A DNA stretch of 64,000 bases. Source: Sphaerosporella brunnea (Eukaryota > Ascomycota > Pezizomycetes > Pezizales > Pyronemataceae). This document shows, piece after piece, positions 21,225 to 32,029 of the stretch. Below the pieces are notes generated by a model, which saw only the letters and a list, made by a program, of their open reading frames with translations, was not told the DNA's origin and searched no databases. The translations under genes were made by a program, and so were the position numbers. Position 1 is the stretch's first letter; each line of letters begins with the position of its first letter. Where the stretch lies: NCBI GenBank assembly GCA_008704415.1, contig VXIS01000001.1, positions 1 to 64,000 of the forward strand, given 5' to 3'.

Positions 21225-23603
21225 TCACCAGTCATCCTCAATGTCATCATCACTAAGAACGAGGCTCTCAACACCGACCATACCGGCACCTACCTCCTCA
21301 AACCAACCACCCGCCATCTTCGCCTCGCGCCTCCACTTTCCCCTAGCGTTGTCTACCTCCTCTTCATCCGGCTCATCAACTACCTCCTCGCTCCTGCCGC
21401 CCACGCCCTTAAACGCAGTAGTGCGTTCAAGTGCTTTCCTCGTCTGTAAATCTACACCTGCACTCTTCCGCCATATTTTCCTGCGTTCGACAAGCGCCAA
21501 ATATGGCATCCGCTCCAGCAGCACCTCCATTTTCCCGCCTCTGCACGCGCCCCTAGCGCGGTCCTTCGCCACGTACCATTCGACTACTTCGTCGACCTCT
21601 TGTTGCGGCCGCCACAGCCGCGCCGAGGTCGGGAAAAACATTTTGTTTGCGCCGCCCTTGGGCTCGAGGAAGCGGCGGACGGGCGAGGGGAGGGAAAGGA
21701 GTGTGCCGCGCACGGCGGTGTGGAAGGAGATTTCGTCGGCGCGGATGCCGGCGGTGTCGGTGGCGGTGTCGTAGGAGAAGCGGGGGGAGGAGAGTAAGTC
21801 CGCGTCTGAAAAGTTATCGATGCAGTTGATAACTGTATCGATGACGTCTTCATCGCTGGTAGGAAGGCGGGCAACCCCGCCGGGGTTGCAAGAGAGAAGA
21901 TAGTTCTCGTGTAATCCGGCAATGAAGGTTTGCGGATCAGTCCCGGTGTCATCGATGAGGGTTTCAAGGTCTATGCGGGCGGCGCGGGCGTGGTAGGGGA
22001 GGTCGGGAAGTGGTGGATGGATTTGAGGAGGAACGTAGGGATCGTCGACGTCATCGCCGTACCGCTTGTTGTAGAGAACTTTTCCCAATGCGTGGAAGAG
22101 GCCGAAGCTGTTTTCACGCTGAGTGACGGCGGTGACGAGCGCTTTCTCGGCGGAGGTGAGGGGCCGCTCTTCCGGCTTGCCGCGGCGGCGGGATTGGGAT
22201 ATACGCTCGGTGAAGCCGGTGTTTGAAAGGCCGGAGTTCATGCTCAGGAATTCGAGACCCATGATTGCGCTGCGGATGTCGCCACTGGTAGACAGGGCAT
22301 CCAGGACACCCTTGCTGGGACCAAAAGTCCGACCGGAAGTCAAAGCTTCCCGGTTGACGATGGCCGAGAGGGCTTTGAACATGTAGCTTGGTGCAATTTT
22401 GTTGAAGGGGATTTCCTTGACGAGGGGGTGGTGTAGGATTTCTGGGGAGAGAAGTCGATGGGCTGTGAACGAATTGGGACCGGAGACGCTGGCGGTTTCT
22501 GTAATGATTAAGATTAGAGGAGGCAGTGTTGTGGTGGAGGGAACGGCGAGGTAATATTTGAGCGTTTTGCGGAATGACTCAAGCGGAGCAGCCGAGGAAG
22601 TGAAGAGGGTGTTTGGAAAGTCTTCAATGACGATAAATTTCTTTGCCTCGAGATCTGAATGCGAAGACGGTGACGAAGACGCAATGCCGGTCGAAGACAC
22701 CAGCTCCAGGCATCCAAATGTTCCCGCCCTTGACAGAAACTCCTCAAACAGTCCGCTGAAACCAGCTGCAAATGCGCCCTCTTCGCCATATTCCCTGCCG
22801 CCAACAAAGCTTGTTGGATTTCGCCATTCCAGAATTTCCACTCCCAATTCTTTCGCCAGGGCGTTTACTGTTGCAGTCTTCCCTACTCCAGCAGGGCCGG
22901 TAAGGACCAGGATCCTCTTCCGTGACGAGCCGTCAAGCATATCCTCAAGCATCACCCGCACCTCCTTCACTTTCGTCTTATTCAATGCCAGCTCGTCCAC
23001 AGTCCTCGGCTCGTATCTCTCCACCCACGTCCGGGGATCTGACGGCTGAGTCAGGATGCATGGTGGAACATCAGTGACGGTCGCCTTGTCTTCTTGTTTG
23101 CTCTCCATAACCGCAACGGCCGGACTCGGAACTCTTGTCGAAAACGAGGAGGAGCGCACGCCCTTTTCGGTCGGTGAACTTGTGAAGCGCATTGCCACGC
23201 CAGGCTTACTCACAACAAAGTGGGGCTCCAAGGTATTAGCCTTTCCGCTCTTATGTTCTTGCTGAGGTCTCCCGGGAGGAGGCCGCGCAATGCCACCGTC
23301 CGAGTCCTCAATCAGGTCGTTGGCATCCTCGTTCTGCGAAGCGGTGGTTGTAGACCCTGAAGCCGTGGGTGCTGGAAAGCCTTCGCCGGGAGGAACGCCG
23401 AAGAACTGATGCAGCGCAGTGTATTTCCCGGTCATCTTCTTTTTGGCGGTTCGCCTTTTGGGTAGCTTGGGATCTTCTGGAGGCTTGGGGTTTGCGACGG
23501 CTTTGGGCTTGGGGGCGGCGCGGCGGGTGCGCGTCTTGGGTTGTGCCGGCGCACCATCCTCGTCGTCGTTCGTACGTCTCTTCTTTGCGGGCGGGCCAGG
23601 CAT
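21225..23603 (-). CDS. RAD17: RAD17/Rad24-like checkpoint clamp loader
   Basis: A 792-aa single-exon protein of the Rad17/Rad24 family. The family partners with RFC2-5 in the nucleus to load the 9-1-1 checkpoint clamp at DNA damage. The N-terminus is basic and proline-rich (nuclear-localisation-like). The AAA+ core starts with WVERYEPRTVDELA (about residue 193), Walker A GPAGVGKT is at 236-243 and Walker B-like KKFIVIEDFP at 321-330. A GDIRSAI segment resembling the RFC sensor region follows. Near the N-terminus KYTAL (60-64) fits the KYxxL pattern reported for 9-1-1 contact, and the C-terminus ends in the acidic DDDIEDDW. Length fits fungal family members. It is divergent from the PXMP4-like gene, 547 bp away, so the two may share a promoter region. 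Confidence 0.92.
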   Translation of the reverse strand: MPGPPAKKRRTNDDEDGAPAQPKTRTRRAAPKPKAVANPKPPEDPKLPKRRTAKKKMTGKYTALHQFFGVPPGEGFPAPTASGSTTTASQNEDANDLIEDSDGGIARPPPGRPQQEHKSGKANTLEPHFVVSKPGVAMRFTSSPTEKGVRSSSFSTRVPSPAVAVMESKQEDKATVTDVPPCILTQPSDPRTWVERYEPRTVDELALNKTKVKEVRVMLEDMLDGSSRKRILVLTGPAGVGKTATVNALAKELGVEILEWRNPTSFVGGREYGEEGAFAAGFSGLFEEFLSRAGTFGCLELVSSTGIASSSPSSHSDLEAKKFIVIEDFPNTLFTSSAAPLESFRKTLKYYLAVPSTTTLPPLILIITETASVSGPNSFTAHRLLSPEILHHPLVKEIPFNKIAPSYMFKALSAIVNREALTSGRTFGPSKGVLDALSTSGDIRSAIMGLEFLSMNSGLSNTGFTERISQSRRRGKPEERPLTSAEKALVTAVTQRENSFGLFHALGKVLYNKRYGDDVDDPYVPPQIHPPLPDLPYHARAARIDLETLIDDTGTDPQTFIAGLHENYLLSCNPGGVARLPTSDEDVIDTVINCIDNFSDADLLSSPRFSYDTATDTAGIRADEISFHTAVRGTLLSLPSPVRRFLEPKGGANKMFFPTSARLWRPQQEVDEVVEWYVAKDRARGACRGGKMEVLLERMPYLALVERRKIWRKSAGVDLQTRKALERTTAFKGVGGRSEEVVDEPDEEEVDNARGKWRREAKMAGGWFEEVGAGMVGVESLVLSDDDIEDDW

Positions 23604-24150
23604 GGCAGGACGGAGAGGCAGCTGAGTTGCTGCTGCGTTGAGTTGGTTGTTGGCGGCAGCAGCTCGCGAGGAGACGCGTGGTAACCGCCGCGGGTTGGCT
23701 GGCTCACGTGATCCGAGTCAATCAGGCGCCACGCCGCTTTCTCCGTGAAATCATATGGAATGCACAAAAACAGGCGGAATCAATCCTCAGATGTATCGAT
23801 GTCTGCATGCCTTCTGCATACGCGTCTTTGCATTCTTCACAAGTCAGTCACATCATCCATCACATGCCATTCATTCCTTCCCAACTCAGCGGCCGTGTCC
23901 CACCTCAGCCGACAACCGAGATCCCCCCAAATTCCGTCACAGCCCCCGAACAACCACTACTGACTGCCGCCGAGAGTGCGAGCCATGTCCTCCGCCTCCG
24001 CCTCCCCCTCCCCCTTCTCACAACCCACGAGTCCTCGCCACCACCGCACTGCGCCCGCACTGCACCCCCTTCTATTCTCTGGTACCTGGTCCAGCGATCA
24101 CCGTGCAACTCTAACCAGCCCCGACCAGCACCACAGCAGGAACAACCGCA
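23604..24150. other. Divergent promoter region, RAD17-like / PXMP4-like
   Basis: 547 bp between two divergent start codons. Open frames here on the plus strand look like leader sequence (C-rich, no domains). No TATA box or other site stands out clearly. Confidence 0.5.
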
Positions 24151-24839
24151 ATGTCAAGCAGTCGGATAGAAGCCCTCAAGGTCCCACTCCCTCCTCCACA
24201 CCATCTACACTCTCTGACTTACCTTAGGCCGCGGCAACGGAGTTCATTCTTGATCCCGCCAACCACGACATCCTAACGCTGGTGAAAGGCTTCCGCAATG
24301 GCCTGGTGTACGGTACCAAGATCCGCTTCCCGCACGCACTCGTAATGGTAGCGCTCTTCCGCTCGGGGACCTTCCGCGAAAAAGCACAGCAAATCTTCAC
24401 CGCGACAAAAACGCACGCCAAGACGTTATCTCTCTTTGTGCTGACCTACAAGACGTCTATGCTGTTCCTACGACACGTGCACGACGGCAAAGAGCTACCA
24501 CACGATTCCTTCCTAGCCGGACTACTCGGCGGCTACCTTGTATTCGGCCGCGGAAAACAAAGCAGCGTCAACCAGCAGATCGTGATGTACGTGTTCGCGC
24601 GGGTGATGATAGCGCTGGCGAAGCTGGCGGTCAAGAAGGGCGTGATCCCAGATAAGGGCCAGAAGGTGACCGGGAATGCGTGGCCCGTGTTTGCGAGTCT
24701 TAGTTGGGCGCTGGTTATGTGGCTGTTTAGGTGGCATCCGGAACTGGTGCAGAGCAGCTTGCGCAATAGTATGGTGTATCTGTATAAGAATGCTGATACG
24801 TGGCATGGGTGGAAGGACTTTTTGTGGCATAACAGTTAG
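24151..24839 (+). CDS. PXMP4: Peroxisomal membrane protein 4 (PMP24)-like
   Basis: A 213-aa integral membrane protein of the PMP24/PXMP4 family (distantly related to Tim17/22), resident in the peroxisomal membrane; its molecular role is poorly known. Exon 1 (24151-24180) encodes MSSSRIEALK. An intron at 24181-24227 (donor GTCCCA is weak, but CTCTCTGAC branch site and CTTAG acceptor are good) leads to exon 2 (24228-24839). The family signature KGFRNGLVYGTKIRFPHALV follows AAATEFILDPANHDILTL. Hydrophobic segments include LSLFVLTYKTSMLFL, FLAGLLGGYLVF and VFASLSWALVMWLF. I prefer this short first exon over the longer upstream frame (ATG near 23985) because the junction gives the usual family N-terminus in phase. 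Length is close to the human protein. Confidence 0.9.
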
Positions 24840-25267
24840 ACGGCGGATCGGGAAAGGGTGTTTTAGAGTAGAGCGTTGGACTTCGTTTGGTTTGCTGTGT
24901 ACAACTGTGTTGGGCTTGGTTTGGGTGCTCACAATACACGTTATGAAGAGTCTTCAATCAGCGAGGGGCCCTGAAGATGAGCATGTGCAACAGCCAGAAC
25001 CTGACGTCAATGCCTTGTCATGCCGCATCACTCGGATAATTACAATCCAAAATATCCAATCTGCCTGTTCTTCTCCGTTCTTCCCATCAAGTATATCTAA
25101 AATCTATAGACCCGCCCGTAATCCCGTCACTCTTTACATTTCTCTTCGGCCAATTTTCCCACGTGCTCATCCGCGTCAAGTTACGGCGCTCTTCACTAGC
25201 GCCAAAAAAAGTTCACCATCCCACCTTCACCTCATCTCACGCTTCCACACCAACCTCAGCAACCACC
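24840..25267. other. Intergenic between PXMP4-like and RPF2-like genes
   Basis: 428 bp with the 3' sequence of the first gene and the promoter of the next. No coding signal was recognised. Confidence 0.5.
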
Positions 25268-26315
25268 ATGATCCGCATCGGGTACGTTTCTTCCCTCCCC
25301 AATCGCCCCACAGCTACTAACTGACCTTAGCAAGCCCCGCAATGCCCGCTCCAAGCGCGCCCTCGCCGAGCGCGACCCCAAGCTAATCGAGAACCAAAAA
25401 ACGACATTGATCCTGCGGGGGACGTCGGCGTCGGAGACGATCCAGTCGGTGCTGACAGACCTGCACGCACTGAAGAAGCCGGCGAGCATAAAATTCAGCA
25501 AAAAAAACGACATTCACCCGTTCGACGACCACTCGGGCTTCGATTTCCTGTCGGGAAAGAACGACGCGTCGCTGGTGGTGCTGGGGTCGCACAGCAAAAA
25601 GCGGCCGCACAATTTGACGGTTGCAAGGACCTTTGACCATAAAGTCCTGGATATGCTGGAGTTCGGTGTCGACGAGAAGACGTATAAGAGCCTGGAGGCT
25701 TTCAAGGAGGTCGAGAAACCGAGGGTTGGCATGAAGCCGCTGCTGCTTTTTAGTGGTGCCGCCTGGGAACAGAGTGACCAGATGAAACGGGTCAGGAATT
25801 TTTGGATGGACTTTTTTAGGGGCGAGAACGTCAAGGCTGTCGATGTTGAAGGGCTGCAGTACGTGCTCTCGTTCCTGGCGGCCGAGGAGGGGAAAGTCCA
25901 TATCCGCGGCTCCATGATCAGGACCAAGAGGAGTGGGCAGAAGCTGCCGAGGGTCGAGGTGGAGGAGACGGGGCCGAGATTGGATCTTACTGTGAGGAGG
26001 GAACAGGAGGCGCAGCCGGAGATGTGGAAGGAGGCGATCAAGACGCCGTTCAAGCAGGTGGTGAGTTTGGGTGGCAAAGCTTTGCGCGGTATGGTGGCTA
26101 ATGCTCGGTGACAGACTAAGACGAAGAAGAACATCTCGACGGACATCATCGGTGATAAGATCGGTCGTATCCACACTGGCAAACAAGATCTGTCGAAGCT
26201 CCAGAGCAGGAAGATGAAGGGACTCAAGAAGCGGGATATCGACCACATGGATATGGATGATGCTACGCTTGTCGATGAGGAGGAGGCGGCGCCGAAGCGC
26301 GCTAGGCGCTCATAG
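25268..26315 (+). CDS. RPF2: Ribosome production factor 2 (Brix domain)
   Basis: A 314-aa nucleolar assembly factor. In yeast Rpf2 works with Rrs1 to bring the 5S RNP (5S rRNA, uL18, uL5) into pre-60S particles. Three exons: 25268-25281 (MIRI plus a split Gly codon), 25331-26060 and 26115-26315; introns are 49 and 54 nt with GTACGT/GTGAGT donors and CTAACTGAC before the first acceptor. All phases agree. The Brix domain runs from about residue 25 to 235: TTLILRGTSASETIQ, NDIHPFDD, SLVVLGSHSKKRPHNL, LLLFSGAAWEQ and VKAVDVEGLQYVLSF. The tail has GDKIGRIHTGKQDLSKLQ and RKMKGLKKR, conserved in the family, and ends in a basic PKRARRS. It converges on the MTD1-like gene (208 bp between stop codons). 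Confidence 0.95.
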
Positions 26316-26523
26316 TAGATGATGGGGAGGAGCTACTCTAATATCACATTGTATGAAGGCGCTTGTCTGCTGGGTATAACTTGTTTCTACTTCCGGAGTA
26401 TGGGGGAATTCTAATTCAAAAAGTTCCTGTTTTTATATGACGCCGTCCTAACCTTACCAACCAATCCCGTTTTTTTGTTCACGCACGCGCGGTTGTGTTT
26501 ATTTTCACCTCTACTTCTGCAGC

Positions 26524-27624
26524 TTAGTTCGCCAGCTCTACTGAGGACTTTGCGGCTTTGCGGTTCTCGATCAACCGCTGTGACTTGTCAGCTTCAATAG
26601 TCCAGAGGTACAGAGAGACGCATAAAGAGAAGGTAACGTACCAAGATATTCCGCAGCAGAATCGTGATTGTAACCTTTCCAACAGCCGGTACGTAGATAC
26701 TCGCGCGTTCCTTAACCTCGGGGTCGAAGTTCTATATTTCATCAGCTCTGAGTCCCCGCGGCCCTCCCCCAGAAAACAGGAACCCACCTTCTCACTCGAG
26801 AAGTTGATGCAAACAGCGCCCTGCTTCAGCAAGTGTACAGGAAACTTATAGTTCTTACTGGGGACACCAGTGATGACGACATCGCTGCGGGGGACGACAT
26901 CCTCAAGGGTCTCGGAGACATCCTGCACATGGTGCATCCTGCGCTTGATCCCCTCACCTCTCGAGAAGCGCTGGACGCCGGTAACATCGACGCTCCAAAC
27001 CTCGGCGCCATCATTCGCCAGCAGGGCGGCGAGGGGTCTTCCGACGATCTCGCTCCTGTTCACCACGGTAATAGTTCTTCCGAACAGCCTATTACCGTAC
27101 GGCAGGATCGAGTTGTAAACGCCAATATGCTCCAGGATCTTAATGATAGCCAGGGGCGTGCACGGCAGCAACGATTTCTGGCGCTTCGCCAGATCCAGGA
27201 AGCGGCGGTTTTGGTACATGTTGAAGAGGTAGGTATGGGAGAGGCCCTCGACGTCTTTTTCGGGGACGGTGAGCTGCTGCAGGTACCGGTCCTGCGACGA
27301 GCCAAAGACGGGGAAGTAGATGATGATGCCATCGACCGCGTCGTCGGCGTTGGCGGCGAGAATCGCATCCTCCAGCGCGTCCTTGTCCAGCACCCGCAGA
27401 TCGAACGAGAACCCGTTCTCTTCGCACGTCTTGCGCGTCCAATCCGCGTACATCTTGGCCGCCGGGTCGGAATTGGCCAGGAACCCGACTAGCAGTGGTG
27501 ACCGCCCGAGCTCGCGAAGATCGCTCTTCAGCTCGGTCATCAGCTTGCTGGCGATCGGCGCGGCGAGCACGACTTTGCAGGTCGCTGGAGGAGGCGAGGA
27601 GGGCCGTTCGACGGGGTCGGACAT
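26524..27624 (-). CDS. MTD1: NAD-dependent methylenetetrahydrofolate dehydrogenase
   Basis: A 326-aa cytosolic enzyme of one-carbon metabolism: 5,10-methylene-THF + NAD+ gives 5,10-methenyl-THF + NADH, as in yeast Mtd1 (320 aa), without cyclohydrolase activity. Exons on the minus strand are 27624-26788, 26731-26642 and 26577-26524; introns are 56 and 64 nt and all are in phase. Visible motifs: Y59ADWTRK, where the family has its substrate-side Tyr/Lys; PEKDVEGLSH (121-130); and the NAD-binding TVVNRSEIVGRPLA (186-199). DVVITGVPSKNYKFP and, across the first intron, INFSSEK/NFDPEVKERASIYVPAVGKV follow. The last exon encodes RLIENRKAAKSSVELAN. Single-frame translation past 26788 gives a false C-terminus, so the introns matter. 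Confidence 0.94.
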   Translation of the reverse strand: MSDPVERPSSPPPATCKVVLAAPIASKLMTELKSDLRELGRSPLLVGFLANSDPAAKMYADWTRKTCEENGFSFDLRVLDKDALEDAILAANADDAVDGIIIYFPVFGSSQDRYLQQLTVPEKDVEGLSHTYLFNMYQNRRFLDLAKRQKSLLPCTPLAIIKILEHIGVYNSILPYGNRLFGRTITVVNRSEIVGRPLAALLANDGAEVWSVDVTGVQRFSRGEGIKRRMHHVQDVSETLEDVVPRSDVVITGVPSKNYKFPVHLLKQGAVCINFSSEKVGSCFLGEGRGDSELMKYRTSTPRLRNARVSTYRLLERLQSRFCCGISWYVTFSLCVSLYLWTIEADKSQRLIENRKAAKSSVELAN

Positions 27625-29733
27625 GGCGTGGATTTTTTTTCTTTTCTTTTTTTTTCTTTTTCTCTCTTGTGGACGCGGTTTTTGTTGGTGAGGGGTGAGG
27701 ACACCGAAGTTGGAGAGGTGAGGGCGCCGGGAAAAATTTTATGTGGGGGAGTGGTGGGGTGCCGAGATGGCAAGGCTTGGAGGTGCCGTTCGACGCCAGC
27801 CGGAACCGAGTTTTCGGGCCGTGGGGACCCCACATGTGAGCAACCTTCGGGACATCACGGAGTTCGAACAGAACAGCCCTTTCTTCAAAAATCCTATCAA
27901 AGCCCCAAAACTTCAAACAGCCTAAGAAACCATCAAAGCTGGTCTTTGTCCCTCTCTGCTCGCTCCCTCTCTCTACAACACACAAACTAGATCCCAGCCA
28001 TCGGGGTCATCTTTGCTATCCATCTCATAGTCCACCCCCAAGAAGAAAACGCAGGCAGTGAAATCTCCGCCTCCGAAGCCTCCGCCTAGTGTGATCGGCT
28101 CGTTGGCCAGGCTGGCTTGGAACAACAACCAGTTCGAGGATGATACTGCGGCCACACTGAAAAGCAGGCAGTTATACATCGGCCGCTATGCGGTATTTAC
28201 AGTAAACCTCTGTCCTTCGGAGGAAGAAGTAGGCTCGTCAGTACTTGTTGTGACTCAGTCTTAATGGCCGCGAGGCGGTCGTCCCCTGGTAGATAGGGCT
28301 GGAAGCCGGAAGGCCCACGCGAGTTGCAATATGGCCGTGCTCTTGACAGACCGAACGGAACCTATGTGCATGACAGGTTCCAACAGGTTCGTCCACCCAG
28401 GTCCACAGGGCCATGTATACTGAGGGTGCTTGGTTGTGTTTCTTTACCGCCTTCGTGTTTGTAGCCTTTGGCGATGTCTTCGAGTTCCAAGTGTTCAGCT
28501 GCGTACATTCAGTCAGCGCTTTTCAGAACTACCTAGGCTTGAAGGTTGTTGGACATACGCGCTTTTTGGCGTATAACCAACCGGCAGCAGGGCGATAGAG
28601 TTATGGTAGATGCGGTGTTGAGTGTTGTTAGAAGAACATGGAAGCTCGAAGAACGTTTCACTCCCAATGGTGCTCATTGGTGATGGGCCAGGCGTCGAGT
28701 TGTGAACAATTGATGAAAGTGTTGAGAGAGGAGAGAGGGAGAGCACAAATGTACTGAAGGACTCAGCTTGTTGGAATAAAATGTATGTCCTGTAGGTAAA
28801 CCCAATCTCGGAAGCTCCGAAAAGAAAACCTGCGATGGAATCTGTTGAAGGTCTAGAGGGGGTTTATGTAGTCGATCGTACATATAGCTTCACTGAAACT
28901 CACTCGATTCACATATTCTCGCAATCACAAGTTGGACTATTCTTCGGTCCTGAGAAAATTTCTAAGCTGCATCTCCCAAGGACCTAACATGCTCTTTGTG
29001 CCGGTATTCTGCAAAAAAAGGGCATCCTGGAGATGTTCGTGGCTGAAAGATTTTCCTCTAATACAATCTCGCTCTGATTTGGCACAGCTCCCCAGACTGC
29101 AAAATAGACCCAATCGTCTCCTTCTCATTGCCTACCCGTTCCTCCAGATCCGAACCACTCCACTAGATAGAAGGTAGAACCTACTTGTGGACCTAGTACC
29201 TACATTCTCACCACGCAAAGCCGATTTCATTGGTCCAGGCCAGTGGATAGCTTGCTGCATCATACGATGGACCCGGAGTCACAAGAAATTTTTTTTGGCA
29301 GATCGGAAATGCTGGATGCTGAGAGGGTCCGCCGATGCCATTGCCAAAGTGTCTTCGCGCCAACTATGGCTAACCAGTCACTGTCGCCAACCGAAAATGT
29401 GTTCCCAAGCTTCAAAACGATAGACAGGTCCTCAGCTGCACGTCCTAGGGGGGGGTTTCAGACACTTGGTTAAGTCACCAAGACATATAGACAGAAGAAG
29501 TATTAGGTTGCCGTTCGACTGTCTGGGGGTGGAGTTTCGGTCAGGCGGGGAAGCCCGGCTCTCCACTGGCTTTCTCTGCAGCCCCGTTCGAGGGAAATGA
29601 GAACCCACAGCTCAGATTTAGGGGATGGTGGCGGCGAGCCAGTTAACGAGATCTTTTCATGACCAAAAACGCTATATCCTGATATACTATACTACCAAGT
29701 ATACGATACTGTTTTCAGGCATATCTAATATCC
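27625..29733. other. Intergenic, no supported gene
   Basis: About 2.1 kb. The first 150 bp are T-rich (27634-27670) and likely MTD1-like promoter. A pair of overlapping frames at 27973-28264 (a GGGFGGGDF peptide on the minus strand, a proline-rich one on the plus strand) is ambiguous, and I cannot tell whether either is real. Nothing recognisable follows to 29733. Confidence 0.45.
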
Positions 29734-31105
29734 CTAAACTAAAACTTGGGGCAACCCAGCTTGCAATCCACCGGCCGCAAAACCTAGCCCATAGAGTACC
29801 CGTCCCACCCTTATCTTCACCTCATCAACCGGCAGATACTCCCTGGACGCACTCCCGTCGCTGCTGACAGCGGCCAGCAGCATGTCCCCAACAACTCCTG
29901 CTAGGTTCTCAGCAGCTCCTCTCTCCTGGGGCCTCAACTGCAACGCAGCTTTCAGCACACTGGTAAAAGCGACCATCAAGGCGCTCAATCGGTGATAGTT
30001 TGCGGTCCCTATCTAGCGTCAGGTCGCCGAGCAGCTGGGCGAGCTCCAAGGCCGCCATATTAAAATTAGCCTCCTGCTCCAGAAGCAAAGTTCTGTCGTC
30101 GTCGTCGTCGTCGAAGTACTCGGTCCGCGTCTTCTATCGCCCCCCACCAAGCCACCGATAGGCGCAAACCCAGTCCACAACCACGTCGGAATCTCCCCGT
30201 AAAAGGATGTCCACAGTTCGTGGTCCCGAAAAGCCGGAAAAGAACACAGCCCAGAGACCATACATGTCAGCGCGTCTTTAAAGAGCAACTCTGGCGCGGA
30301 GTAATCCGGTTTTGTGGCCAGTGGCATGGGCGAAGAGGCAGCGAAGAACAATTCTCTGAAGTCGCTGCAGCAATTGTCAGAATCTGCTTCCTTTTTTCTC
30401 CCTAGAGTAGAAGAGATGGTGTATAGATGGCAGGAACTTACAATGGATGGATCCGCGACATCCACGCAAACTTTCCAGAGCCGGTGCAGGTCTGGATTAG
30501 CGACGATGTATTTCGGCAGGTGTAGATCTGGCTCCTGTAGGAGTGGATATGTGATGGGGTTTCCAATGTGCTTGTACACGTCTTCGACGGTTTCCCAGGC
30601 GTCAATGTCTGGAATGCGGAAGACTGTATTTCCCGGATGACGATCTAGGGTTTTCAAGAATAGACCCAGGAAAGGAATGGAATGGAAAGCAGGGCTCTAT
30701 GCACAATCCCATGTTCGTGCAACGCCGCAACACCCGCAATGATCTGCCGGGCCACCTTTACCGCCACATCAAGCTCGAGGCGCAGATAAACAAGGCTTGA
30801 AAGGTTCCCTCCAAGGGGGACATAACGCTTCCCATGGGTAACAAACGTATCAAGCGGTATAGGGAAGTACTTCCGGGCAGCATCGGGCAGCACCCGCAAG
30901 AACCGATCCGGTAAACCTGCTTGGGATGGTTCCACACAGAGGCGCTTCAGCGCCACGAGAAGGGACGTTTCCATGGCTCAAGCCAGCCACACGGTGGAAT
31001 ATCTTCCGTAACTGAGCTTATGCTCAATCACATAGCGGTTGTTGTAAATGCACCGGGTGGAAGCTTCCGGAGATATAGGCCAGCGATTCCCAACTGTTAA
31101 AGTAT
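29734..31105 (-). pseudogene. Fungal protein-kinase-like pseudogene
   Basis: Reading from 31105 downward, fragments of a fungal SRPK-like kinase family appear in order but not in one frame. They are SGSFHPVHL; after a frameshift NNRYVIEHK and the glycine-loop SYGRYSTVWLA; an in-frame TGA; METSLLVALKRL; then IAGVAALHEHGIVHR. The catalytic loop follows as DRHPGNTVFRIPDID, separated from HGIVHR by about 45 nt with a stop and no good splice signals. After a GTAAGT intron (about 77 nt) the metal-binding motif is DFRELFF rather than DFG, then YSAPELLF. Further frame changes precede SVLKAALQLRPQERGAAENL, the usual end of the C-lobe. Several lesions plus DFR make an active kinase unlikely. It sits beside a LINE remnant. 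Confidence 0.7.
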
Positions 31106-31439
31106 CTACCTATTCAGGGTTCTCTCGTTGAGTCGCCATTTGAAGGACAGTTTTCTATGTGGTCTAGGAGATATACCCCTCAATTGTGATCTGAGGGCAT
31201 GTTCACGTATTCTATGAGCTTTTCTAAAAGCCAATCGAGGGCCTCCGGCGGTAACCAAGAAGTTTCTACTTTACGTATACCATTCCAATGCCGGCACTCG
31301 CCCAATTCAGCGAGTCTTTTGAGTCCCAACATGAGATCGACGGTACCGACCTTTGCCCCAGCTAGACGGGTGACAGCTACCACCTCGGAACCAACAAGAA
31401 GGTCTTCGACGCAGAAGTGTACGCGCTATAACTTCCGTA

Positions 31440-31960
31440 CTATCACCGCTTCAACCAGCGTCAAGAACATGACCAGCCGTGCAGACGCCCAGGCTGTCCT
31501 GGAAAGGTGCCAAAGACGTCCTAGCCAGTGGATGGTCCGCCACCAGCCCATCATCCGATGGAGCCGCGAGATGACCAATCGCGGATGCTCCCTTACTCTT
31601 CTTTGGGTCCCCCGGACACATGCCGACATTGAAGGCAACGAGTTTGCGGACCTCATGATAGCCAAGGATGCAGCATCTTCGCAGCAGCGGTACCAAGCAG
31701 TGGATCCGCCAAAGCACCAGTCCCCCGCGCCTCGTATTCCGCGGAAGAAGTCAGGCCCTCAAAAAGGAGAAGACGACGCCGCTGGCATCCCGGTATTACC
31801 AACTCCTTACCGGGCATGCGCATATAGAACCACGGATACCTCAAGGACAAGCTGTGCTGGTTCTGGAAAGCGGCCGAGTCGTGAGCACCTCATTAAGGAG
31901 TGATCCGGTCCTGGTGGGCCATGGCAGTTAATGCGATTTTCGGGCCCATTTCCTTCCTTC
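31440..31960 (+). mobile_element. 5'-truncated LINE (non-LTR) retrotransposon remnant, RNase H region
   Basis: The plus frame encodes the second half of a retrotransposon RNase H domain: ADAQAVLERCQRRPSQW, TNRGCSLTLLWVPRTHADIEG and NEFADLMIAKDA, matching the usual WVPGHxxIEGNExAD core. A shifted frame from 31783 gives ASRYYQLLTGHA, then SREHLIKE. This is the order expected at the 3' end of ORF2 of Tad-like fungal LINEs, where a CWFC...H...C knuckle should lie (here degenerate). Reverse transcriptase and endonuclease are absent. A minus-strand frame just before it (31180-31383, with LAELGECRHWNGIRKVETSW) could be the end of an unknown host gene. Confidence 0.72.
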
Positions 31961-32029
31961 CCTTTACTTCAGTCAGATTGGTATTCAGAGTTGCCACAGG
32001 GTGTGAAGATCATGCGATCGTTGCTTCAC

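Noticed and set aside
23985..24227. Upstream ATG frame as first exon of the PXMP4-like gene
   Set aside because: It does not join exon 2 in phase with a good donor, while MSSSRIEALK at 24151 does and matches the family N-terminus.
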